Shown here: positions 18,367 through 25,335 of the stretch, one piece after another
How positions within the stretch are numbered: position 1 is the first letter of the stretch
Layout of the letters: every line of letters begins with the position of its first letter
Assembly (NCBI GenBank): GCA_947626135.1
Contig: CANQQZ010000016.1
Span: 1 to 46,466 of the forward strand
From: an uncultured Clostridia bacterium
GTDB lineage: Bacteria > Bacillota > Clostridia > UBA1381
Direction of reading: 5' to 3'
Length of the DNA: 46,466 nucleotides
Notes under the pieces: generated by a model
The model's database searches: none
What the model saw: the letters and a program-made list of their open reading frames with translations, nothing else
What the model was told of the DNA's origin: nothing
Position numbers and translations under genes: made by a program

Positions 18367-21300
18367 TTAATTGTCGTTGAATCTGAATACGAACGCCTCA
18401 CGCTGAGCGTTATTTCTGAAGTTTCTTGAGAATACGAAGTCGCCCAATACGTTTCTTGTATTGAAGTTCATCATTTCAGCAGGCTCATAAGCCTCCTTCT
18501 CAACCTTCGAGGATACGAAGCCGTTATCATCGGTCGTTACCTCTACCATATCAATAGCCGTTGCGCTCGCGAAGTACCAGCTGTGATTCAAATCGGTCTT
18601 GCCGCTCGGGTCAACCATTGTGAAGTATGTGTCGCCCGATGTGTCAATGCCGGACACCGCGCCCAGGCCGTAGCCGTCACGCGTCTCGGAAGCCGAGTTG
18701 TAACCCAGATACTGGTCGCCCTCGCCCGTAGCCGCGATATTCGCAAGCTCCTTAACGTCAACGAACTTGATGAACAGTCTTGCGCCGGAGGAGTCAGCCT
18801 TAACGCCGAGTACGTCGCCGGGCTCAAGGTAATTCGCTATCGAATCCTTAGCCGTAGTAGCATCCCAAAGCTGCTCGTTCGGGTAGCTGGCGGTCTGACC
18901 GCTTCCGTTCAGGAACGAATCCGTGGACTTAACAAGAACGGTGTTCTGCGTGGTATTATATGTTACCTCCGCGCCGTTTCTGCGTCCTACGACATAGTAA
19001 ACCGTATCGCCGTTCTCATCGGCGCCGGTATCAACGCCCGTTACCATCATACACGGGTTATCGTCAACAGTACCGTAGTCCGTTACCTTTGAGGGAGCCG
19101 TTCCGCTCGTGTTGAACTGGATAAGAACGTTCGCGTCTCTGGTGTTTGTAAATTCACCTACGATATAGTCGGTCTGTACGCCGAGAACCGCCGCGTAAGA
19201 GCTTGCGGTTACGCTGAATGTCGAATACTCCGAAGGCGTATTCATGTCAGCGGGCGTCTGAGGCACGGTAAATCCGAGGATTCCGTCGGAAATCGTGCGT
19301 CCGTTAACGGTTACGCCTACCGAGCCTACGCCTCTGAGGTCAAGCGTATCAACCGAAACGGCGTTGGAGCTGTTGCCTCTGCTCGCGTCCGTCGCCATAT
19401 AAAGCATGTTGATAAGACCGCTCGAGTTTGCTCTGAACTTACAAAGTCTGATCTCCGTTCCGATATAGTTACCAGTTACGGAAATATACGGAATCTTTGT
19501 AATCTCATCTCTTTCGCTGCCGGACAGCGGTCTCTCGCTGCCGTCTGTCGGTCCCCAATATGTTACGCTTGAAGCAAGGTCATAGTCCTTGACCTCTCCG
19601 TCCTGCGTAAATATTCTTATTTTATATGTGCTGCCGTCGTCGTCAAGATAAGCGTTCATGATCCAGCCGTACATCTCGTTTCCGGCAAGCTTTCCGCCGC
19701 CCGTGGACGTAGCATATCCTATTCTGTCGAACTCGTCAAGATAGAAGGTTCCCTCGGAGCCCGTCGCTACGTTTTCAATCGCATTTGCATCGACTACATA
19801 GCGCTTTCCGTCGATTACGGCTGTATAATCGTTATCCACAACTCCGGTTGAGGAAACCGTACCGGTTATGCTGTCGCCGGTTACAACGACCTTCAGCACA
19901 TTGCCGTCAAGGCTCTGCATTACCGTTGCAACATCGTTGCTGCTGAGGTTTCTCGCTCTTACCTCGTCGCCGTTTCTGATAACGGTAAGCTTGAGGTCCT
20001 GATTGGCGTCGGTGTCAACGTCAAAGTTTCTTGCATTCGGATCGTTGTTTATTCTTCCCGAAAGCGTCTTTGAGGAAACGCTCATTACAAGCATAGTCTC
20101 ATACGACTCAATAAATACATAATCATATTTGCCGTCTCCGTCAAGGTCGGTGACCTCCAGCGTTCCGTTCTTGGGAAGGAGGAAATCATCGAAGCCCATA
20201 GGCTGCGTAGCGTCGCCGTTTATAGGCTCGCCCTTATAGTCTCTGGGAAGGAATCTGCCATCCGTGTTTGTTCCGACCGCTCTGTCATAGTCAGCCTTTG
20301 TGATAACAACACCGTTGTAGTTGATTACGGCATTGGGGCACTCAAAATCGGAGCCCTTGTGCATCTCAATAACGCCGCTGCTGTTTTCAAAGCCCGTCAT
20401 GCGGTCAACATCGTCAAGGTTGATCGAGACCTTCTTTGTCTTGGAGCTGTTTTTGGTCGTTACAGCGACAAGCTGCGGAGTTACCGAGCCGTATATGTCG
20501 CGATAGAAATATGTAATTTCCGTGCCGACATAATCGTCAAGATCCGTAAGCTCCGTCGTATAGGTATTGCCGTCGATTACAACAGATCCCTCCGGCAAAT
20601 CGCTGAAGCTCTGATCGATCGTCTTTGTCGGCGTAGCTGTAAGAACGCCGTTAACATCGTTTATGTTGAACTTCGCCTTGGCAAGCGTTCTTGTTGCCTG
20701 GCGCACGTCCTGACCGTAAACGTCCTTGCTGACAAGCTCATTATAATAGGTAAGAAGTGCGTTATAAACCATCTTTATAACAAGTCCTCTGTCGGCAGGC
20801 TCGCCGAGCACGCCGTAAGCGTTGTCCATAAGGTCAAGCGAATCCGCCTGGCTCAAATAGCCGTTGGGATAGCCGCCGCTGAACTTAGCCTGAGCATCAT
20901 AACCCAGCGCGCATACGATCATCTTTATAACCTGCTCATAGGTTACGTCGCCGTCCGGTCTGAACGAACCGTCCTCAAAACCATTGATGATGCCCAGAGA
21001 CTGAGCCGTCTGGATCTCATTGGCAGCCCAGTGATCAGCCGTAACGTCGTTAAAACCGTTCGCATACGGTCCAACCGCCGGCGTGTTGAGCATTCTCAGC
21101 ACAATCGCCGCCATCTCCGAACGCTTTACGTTCGATTCCGCTTTCATATCTCCGGTTTCGTCGCCCTCGAATATTCCGAGCGTCGTTACAAGCGTGAGCG
21201 ACCTCTGATAATATTTGTCGCTGTCATACCTGCCCGCGGGAGCCGGTGTCGGTTCCGCCGGAGCCTCGGATTCCGCCGGAGCAGTGCTTTCCGCCGGAGC

Positions 21301-21498
21301 AGTGCTTTCCGCCGGAGCTTCGCTCTCTGCGGGAGCCACGCTCTCCTCGGGAGCCGCGCTCTCTGCGGGAGCCGCCGTCGCCGAGGCGTCGCCGGCTTTT
21401 GTGTCAGCTTCGTCGGCAAATGCTATCATGCCTACAGATGAGAATATCATCGTTACGGACAATAGCGCGCCGATAAGCTTCTTCATTCTTTTACTCAT
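18367..21498 (-). CDS. large S-layer-type surface protein with N-terminal SLH domains
   Basis: A 1043-aa exported protein. The signal peptide is about 1-28 (MIAFA-DE) and is followed by an Ala/Pro/Glu/Ser spacer (35-88) built from hexapeptide repeats. Three SLH domains lie at about 93-265 (for example FNDVTADHWAANEIQTAQSL and ADSLDLMDNAYGVLGEPADR). The remaining ~780 residues are beta-rich, Asp/Thr/Gly-rich and low in Cys, with no enzyme motif I recognise. Size and architecture fit an S-layer or abundant cell-wall protein. GGAGGTATTCAC precedes the ATG. It lies 56 bp downstream of the AraC-type regulator gene, with no clear promoter between them. Confidence 0.87.
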   Translation of the reverse strand: MSKRMKKLIGALLSVTMIFSSVGMIAFADEADTKAGDASATAAPAESAAPEESVAPAESEAPAESTAPAESTAPAESEAPAEPTPAPAGRYDSDKYYQRSLTLVTTLGIFEGDETGDMKAESNVKRSEMAAIVLRMLNTPAVGPYANGFNDVTADHWAANEIQTAQSLGIINGFEDGSFRPDGDVTYEQVIKMIVCALGYDAQAKFSGGYPNGYLSQADSLDLMDNAYGVLGEPADRGLVIKMVYNALLTYYNELVSKDVYGQDVRQATRTLAKAKFNINDVNGVLTATPTKTIDQSFSDLPEGSVVIDGNTYTTELTDLDDYVGTEITYFYRDIYGSVTPQLVAVTTKNSSKTKKVSINLDDVDRMTGFENSSGVIEMHKGSDFECPNAVINYNGVVITKADYDRAVGTNTDGRFLPRDYKGEPINGDATQPMGFDDFLLPKNGTLEVTDLDGDGKYDYVFIESYETMLVMSVSSKTLSGRINNDPNARNFDVDTDANQDLKLTVIRNGDEVRARNLSSNDVATVMQSLDGNVLKVVVTGDSITGTVSSTGVVDNDYTAVIDGKRYVVDANAIENVATGSEGTFYLDEFDRIGYATSTGGGKLAGNEMYGWIMNAYLDDDGSTYKIRIFTQDGEVKDYDLASSVTYWGPTDGSERPLSGSERDEITKIPYISVTGNYIGTEIRLCKFRANSSGLINMLYMATDASRGNSSNAVSVDTLDLRGVGSVGVTVNGRTISDGILGFTVPQTPADMNTPSEYSTFSVTASSYAAVLGVQTDYIVGEFTNTRDANVLIQFNTSGTAPSKVTDYGTVDDNPCMMVTGVDTGADENGDTVYYVVGRRNGAEVTYNTTQNTVLVKSTDSFLNGSGQTASYPNEQLWDATTAKDSIANYLEPGDVLGVKADSSGARLFIKFVDVKELANIAATGEGDQYLGYNSASETRDGYGLGAVSGIDTSGDTYFTMVDPSGKTDLNHSWYFASATAIDMVEVTTDDNGFVSSKVEKEAYEPAEMMNFNTRNVLGDFVFSRNFRNNAQREAFVFRFNDN
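21253..21378 (-). repeat. seven tandem 18-bp units coding a hexapeptide repeat
   Basis: The plus strand shows consecutive 18-bp units: TTCCGCCGGAGC plus six variable bases at 21253, 21271, 21289 and 21307, then three diverged units to 21378. Units 21271-21288 and 21289-21306 are identical. They encode AES(E/T)AP-type hexapeptides in the SLH protein's spacer. Identical adjacent units suggest recent slippage, so spacer length may vary between strains. Confidence 0.85.
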
Positions 21499-21554
21499 GT
21501 GAATACCTCCATAATTTTTTTATATAATATGATCCGCTCTCTCCTCGGATCGTA

Positions 21555-22802
21555 TTAACTGGTTTTTTTTACATCGGGAGCCTTTCCTTCGTGCAGCCGC
21601 ACATATTCCTTGTACTCAAGGGGCGATATGCCGGTGTATTTTTTGAACACCTGCGAAAAATACTGCGGATTGGAGCCGTAGCCCACCTTCTCCGCGACCT
21701 CGTATATTCTGTCCTTTTTCCCGCCCATGATAAGACCCTTCGCCATTTCCATGCGCTTTTCCATAACATAGTGGGAAAAATTTGTGCCGATTTCCTTTTT
21801 GAACAGCTTGCCCAAATAATCGACATTCGTATAAAGGATCGTCCCCGCCAGCCACCGCAGCGACAGATTTTCGTTTGCGATATTGCTGTCTATAACCGCG
21901 ACAGTCTCCTCGATAAGAGCGCTGTAACGGCGCGTTCGCGCCGGCGCGTTTGACAAGGTTATCTCATTCGCCTTTTCCGAGATAAAGCCGCGTATGGAAG
22001 CAAGAGACGCGCCTCTCTGTATGGAAGAGAGTCCCTTCATATACTTATCAATTTTTTCCGCCTCGCAGCAGCGTATTATGCATACGTACAGCTCAAGGCA
22101 ATACGTTTTCGCGACCGCCGGACACGGCGCCGCGCGCTCAAGTCCGGCAAAGAAGGAATCAAGCAGCTCACCTACCGCCTGAACATTTCCGCTCCTTACC
22201 GCTTTCTCAATATTCAAATACCGCGCGTCTATTTCGACCGCGCCCCTATGTATATTTACATCGCCCTCATACAGCGTTCTGCTTTCGGACGCGTAAAACG
22301 CATAACCCAAACATTCGGAAAGCCGTTCATATACCACAGGTGCCTCGTCAAAGCTCATAATATCGCTGTAAACAAGCGTCACGTCATTATTATAGCATGT
22401 CTTAATGCGGCGCCTGAGCTTATCAAGCTCCGATATCAGCCGCGCCCGCTCCGTGATATCGGTAATGATAAGAACATGCCTGCCTATTGCCGCGCCGGCG
22501 GCAATATGAGCTTCGCCCATACTCTTTTCCGCAAGATTTCGGAAAAAAAACAAATCGTCATACTCGTATTTTCCGGCGGGCTTTATAATAAACATTCTTG
22601 TCTTGAGCCCTTTTTCAATTCCGAAGGTTTTGCAGAATATATTGAAAATCTCGCCCGCGTCTGAGGTGCCGAATATAAATTCCCGAAACAGCTGTTCCTT
22701 TATTATGGGCTTTACTATGTCCGCTTCCTCTATGACCATTTTGCTCAGATTTTCAATCTGTCTGTCGCTGTCAGGATTATGCAGAGAAATGTCCTTGTTC
22801 AT
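21555..22802 (-). CDS. AraC-family transcriptional regulator
   Basis: A 415-aa regulator with a C-terminal AraC/XylS double helix-turn-helix in the last ~110 residues (first HTH around LSLRWLAGTILYTNVDYLGK; second IYEVAEKVGYGSNPQYFSQV). The long N-terminal part resembles the middle region of YesN-type regulators but has no receiver domain, so the input signal is unknown. I chose the ATG at 22802 rather than 22814 because GAGGAGAGCT gives it a proper ribosome binding site; the upstream ATG is directly abutted by AGGA. Its position just upstream of the SLH genes makes them plausible targets. Confidence 0.88.
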   Translation of the reverse strand: MNKDISLHNPDSDRQIENLSKMVIEEADIVKPIIKEQLFREFIFGTSDAGEIFNIFCKTFGIEKGLKTRMFIIKPAGKYEYDDLFFFRNLAEKSMGEAHIAAGAAIGRHVLIITDITERARLISELDKLRRRIKTCYNNDVTLVYSDIMSFDEAPVVYERLSECLGYAFYASESRTLYEGDVNIHRGAVEIDARYLNIEKAVRSGNVQAVGELLDSFFAGLERAAPCPAVAKTYCLELYVCIIRCCEAEKIDKYMKGLSSIQRGASLASIRGFISEKANEITLSNAPARTRRYSALIEETVAVIDSNIANENLSLRWLAGTILYTNVDYLGKLFKKEIGTNFSHYVMEKRMEMAKGLIMGGKKDRIYEVAEKVGYGSNPQYFSQVFKKYTGISPLEYKEYVRLHEGKAPDVKKTS

Positions 22803-22850
22803 AGCTCTCCTCATTTCCTAAACGCTTCAAGAAAATCTTGTACATACTAT

Positions 22851-22879
22851 ATTATATATGGTTTTGATTATAATTGCAA
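22851..22879 (-). promoter_or_regulatory. promoter of the AraC-type regulator gene
   Basis: The minus strand shows TTGCAA (22874-22879), a 17-bp spacer and TATAAT (22851-22856), about 50 bp before the start codon. A TTGTACAT motif lies just downstream, near 22838-22845. Confidence 0.75.
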
Positions 22880-22943
22880 GAAAAACTTTTATTAAATTTG
22901 TGGTAATTACTTCTGCGTATCACAATATATGGGGTCTGTGTCA

Positions 22944-22986
22944 AAAAAATTTAAAAAATAAGCCCCCGCCTTCATTCAGCGGGGGC
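22944..22986 (-). terminator. terminator after the LamG-like secreted protein gene
   Basis: An 8-bp GC stem (22962-22969 with 22979-22986) around a 9-nt loop is followed on the minus strand by a long T-rich tract (22944-22961). It is a textbook intrinsic terminator. Confidence 0.88.
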
Positions 22987-23007
22987 AGTTTTCATGCTTT
23001 TAACTCA

Positions 23008-23787
23008 TCATACCGTCCACGGGTTTTTATCATCCGTCGATTTATTGATTGTTACATGAGTCATATCGTAGTCATAGGTGAAGCCTCTCTTGTATCCGAA
23101 GCACCAAATCTTTACCGCCGTGCATTCCTTCTGCTGATATGCGCCGTTATCCATTCTGCCGAGCTCCTTGCCGGTCTCCGCGTCGGAAACGGACATGCTT
23201 ACCTCCTGAAGCTTGTTGTCCGTGGTAATTTTTACAGTGTACCACTTATCCTTGCTTATGTTGGCTACGGGAACAGCCTTCGAGCCGTCATACGCCGTAA
23301 TCGAGGTCGGAGTGAACTCAATCGTATTGGCGATATAGTTTGTGTTGGACGTCGGGTCGGAGAACGAACCGATCATAAGATTCATAAGACCCTCGTGCAT
23401 TCTTATGTCAAACTGACAGTATCCGTAGGTCTGCTGGAAGTTAGAGGTCGTGTCTCTCTGATACATATAGAACGAACCCGCGCCGTCGTTTGAACCGGAC
23501 TTGTCGCTGTTTGTATAGAAGTTGCAGTAATCAACATCTCTTTCGTCATCGTGCATATATGTTTCATAATGCTTTGACGCCGAACCCTTGGAAAGCCACG
23601 GCGAGCCGTCCATTATAATGTTTAATCCGTAATAACCCAGATTCTTTGCGCCGCCTATCGCGCAGTCGGTAAAGCACGAGTCGGTAATATACTCAACGTG
23701 AGCCTCGGCGTTCGCGACAATAGGCACAGCGATTGCCTGCGCCGCTACAAGCACGCATGATATAGCTGAAATTAATCTTTTCTTCAT
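23008..23787 (-). CDS. secreted LamG-like protein
   Basis: A 259-aa exported protein with a signal peptide to about 28 (VANA-EAHVE). The mature part has a concanavalin-like beta-sandwich pattern: FDIRMHEGLMNLMIGSFSD, then ISKDKWYTVKITTDNKLQEV, then MDNGAYQQKECTAVKIWCFG. The same strand order occurs in the middle of the 1327-aa SLH protein. Four cysteines (two of them early, CFTDC) could form disulphides. No catalytic residues or wall-anchoring signal are apparent. Such stand-alone modules are often carbohydrate-binding, but that is inference. It has its own terminator. Confidence 0.75.
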   Translation of the reverse strand: MKKRLISAISCVLVAAQAIAVPIVANAEAHVEYITDSCFTDCAIGGAKNLGYYGLNIIMDGSPWLSKGSASKHYETYMHDDERDVDYCNFYTNSDKSGSNDGAGSFYMYQRDTTSNFQQTYGYCQFDIRMHEGLMNLMIGSFSDPTSNTNYIANTIEFTPTSITAYDGSKAVPVANISKDKWYTVKITTDNKLQEVSMSVSDAETGKELGRMDNGAYQQKECTAVKIWCFGYKRGFTYDYDMTHVTINKSTDDKNPWTV

Positions 23788-23832
23788 ATAAACAACTCTC
23801 CCTCTTTAATAAATTTCCTATACACTGATTTT

Positions 23833-23849
23833 TGTACAACAAAAGTACA
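23833..23849 (-). promoter_or_regulatory. TGTAC inverted repeat in the 5' region of the LamG-like gene
   Basis: TGTAC (23833-23837) and GTACA (23845-23849) are an inverted repeat separated by 7 bp, about 50-60 bp before the start codon. A related TTGTACAT lies before the AraC-type gene. A regulator site is possible but unproven. Confidence 0.35.
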
Positions 23850-23897
23850 GTCCCTTGTATTATAAATTTTACAATAATTTTAACGAAAAATACATAC

Positions 23898-23944
23898 AAA
23901 AAGCCGAGAAATTTGTTCAAAAATAAGTCATTGCCCCCTCGGCG
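23898..23944 (-). terminator. possible terminator after the DeoR-type gene
   Basis: GCCGAG (23903-23908) can pair with CTCGGC (23939-23944) across a 30-nt loop and is followed on the minus strand by TTTTT. The large loop makes this a moderate call. Confidence 0.45.
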
Positions 23945-23946
23945 CC

Positions 23947-24711
23947 TTACTCGGCTGTTATTATTTTTACTCCGTTCGAGGCGAACGCATCGCTCCATTC
24001 ATCCGTGAGCTTTACATCGGTTATAACGGCGTCGATACGCTCGATCCCGGATATCACGGGCACTCCGAGCCTGCCGAGCTTATTTCTGTCGCACAGAAAA
24101 ACCGCGCTTTCGCTCATGTCGAGCATGGCTTTTTTTATCTCCGCCTCCTCCTCGGAGGAATCCGCCAGCCCTCTCGTGCGCGTTACGCCCCGACAGGAAA
24201 AGAAAAATTTATTCGCATAATAATTTTCACGTATGCTCCTCTGAGCCGCGCGTCCGGAAAACGACATGTTTTTCGGATTGAGCGCTCCGCCCACGCATAT
24301 CACCTTTATGTTTCCGCACGAGGCAAGCTCGCTGACGATCTTGTCCGCGTTTGTTATTACCGTAAGACCCTTTTTATCCTTTATGCACCGAGCCATATGC
24401 AGCGCGGATGTCGACGCGTCCAGAAACAGCGTGTCCCCGTCGCGCACAAGACGCGCCGCGGCTCTGCCTATCCGCTGCTTTCCTTCATAATTTATTATAT
24501 CTCGCTCCGTAACTATATCGGACTCCGCCGCGTCAACGACTGTGGCTCCCCCGTAGGTCCGTACAAGCACTCCCTGCTTTTCCAGCTTCTCCAAATCAGC
24601 GCGTATTGTCTCGGTGGTTACTCCGAATCTCTGCGAAAGCTCCGCCACCAAAACATTCCCCCGCTCCTTTATTTCCTTTTCTATTGTATTCCTTCGTTCT
24701 ACCGCAAGCAT
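23947..24711 (-). CDS. DeoR-family transcriptional repressor
   Basis: A 254-aa repressor with an N-terminal DeoR winged helix (ERRNTIEKEIKERGNVLVAE, then FGVTTETIRADLEKLEKQG; about 1-55) and a C-terminal sugar-phosphate isomerase-like sensor domain (about 75-235; GDTLFLDASTSALHMARCI). Family members sense phosphorylated sugars and usually sit beside sugar kinases or PTS genes; none is adjacent here, so its target is unknown. I chose the ATG at 24711, with GGAGGGC upstream. The frame extends to 24822, but a good promoter lies between, so the longer start would be untranscribed. Confidence 0.9.
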   Translation of the reverse strand: MLAVERRNTIEKEIKERGNVLVAELSQRFGVTTETIRADLEKLEKQGVLVRTYGGATVVDAAESDIVTERDIINYEGKQRIGRAAARLVRDGDTLFLDASTSALHMARCIKDKKGLTVITNADKIVSELASCGNIKVICVGGALNPKNMSFSGRAAQRSIRENYYANKFFFSCRGVTRTRGLADSSEEEAEIKKAMLDMSESAVFLCDRNKLGRLGVPVISGIERIDAVITDVKLTDEWSDAFASNGVKIITAE

Positions 24712-24750
24712 TTCCTGCCCTCCGCTCAGCTTTATATGTTTCTCTTTAAA

Positions 24751-24779
24751 ATTGTACCATGAATTTTTTGTTTTTTCAA
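24751..24779 (-). promoter_or_regulatory. promoter of the DeoR-type gene
   Basis: The minus strand shows TTGAAA (24774-24779), a 17-bp spacer and TACAAT (24751-24756), about 40 bp upstream of the start codon. Confidence 0.75.
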
Positions 24780-24815
24780 GAGTCAGGGCGGCGGGTTCAA
24801 AAATTTTAATTTTTG

Positions 24816-24844
24816 TTGACATTTCCGTCGTTTTGCGATATAAT
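24816..24844 (+). promoter_or_regulatory. promoter of perR and the fusion gene
   Basis: A perfect TTGACA (24816-24821), a 17-bp spacer and a perfect TATAAT (24839-24844) lie about 48 bp before the perR start. It diverges from the DeoR-type promoter; the two -35 boxes are 36 bp apart. Confidence 0.88.
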
Positions 24845-24858
24845 AGGATTAAGTCCTA
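24844..24858 (+). promoter_or_regulatory. putative PerR/Fur operator (7-1-7 palindrome)
   Basis: TAGGATT-A-AGTCCTA is a 7-1-7 inverted repeat with a single mismatch, the architecture of Fur/PerR boxes. It starts at the last base of the -10 hexamer and covers the predicted start site, so binding would block transcription. Autoregulation by the downstream PerR-like protein is inferred. The sequence is not the classic TTATAAT-type Per box. Confidence 0.6.
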
Positions 24859-24891
24859 ATAGCAATATACGGCGGAAGGGAGGCGTCAGAA

Positions 24892-25281
24892 ATGAAAATC
24901 AAACGCAACACGCGGCAGCGCCGTCTGGTGCTCGATTCGGTAAGAGGGCGCACCGACCATCCGAGCGCGGACGAAATATATCTCGATGTGAGAGAAAAGG
25001 ACGCCCGCATAAGCCGCGCCACGGTTTACCGAAATTTGAACGTGCTCGCCGAAGAGGGGGAAATTCTGCATGTAAAGGTCCCCGCCGCCGATCGCTATGA
25101 TTTGCGTACCGAGCGGCACTATCATCTGTTTTGCGTGGGATGCGGCTCTGTTTCCGACGCGCCGCTCGGATACAAAAGCGATTACGATACGCTTGCCGCC
25201 GCACAGACGGGATTTAAAATCGAACGGCACAGAATGATTTTTGAGGGACTTTGTCCCAAGTGCCGCCAAAACGCGAAGTAA
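24892..25281 (+). CDS. perR: Fur-family repressor, PerR-like peroxide sensor
   Basis: A 129-aa Fur-family metalloregulator. The winged helix includes ISRATVYRNLNVLAEEGEI (about 43-61). The dimer domain holds the structural zinc pairs CVGC and CPKC. The regulatory metal ligands of PerR can be matched: a His in DHPSADEIY, the Asp in DRYDL, both His in RHYHLFC, and an Asp in SVSDA at the place where PerR has Asp104 and Fur usually has Glu. That points to peroxide sensing, but a Zur or Fur role is not excluded. GGGAGG precedes the ATG. The fusion gene with rubrerythrin follows after 54 bp, a normal PerR target. Confidence 0.85.
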   Translation: MKIKRNTRQRRLVLDSVRGRTDHPSADEIYLDVREKDARISRATVYRNLNVLAEEGEILHVKVPAADRYDLRTERHYHLFCVGCGSVSDAPLGYKSDYDTLAAAQTGFKIERHRMIFEGLCPKCRQNAK

Positions 25282-25335
25282 TTCAAGCCGTGCGGAAAAC
25301 ATATTTTTAAAACAAAAAGGGGAGGGAGATGGAAT

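Noticed and set aside
20359..21441. 360-codon frame opposite the 1043-aa SLH protein
   Set aside because: The minus-strand gene has signal peptide, SLH domains and ribosome binding site; the antisense product has no domain.
24712..24822. Longer start for the DeoR-type regulator
   Set aside because: A TTGAAA-17-TACAAT promoter lies inside the extension and the first conserved residues begin after 24711.
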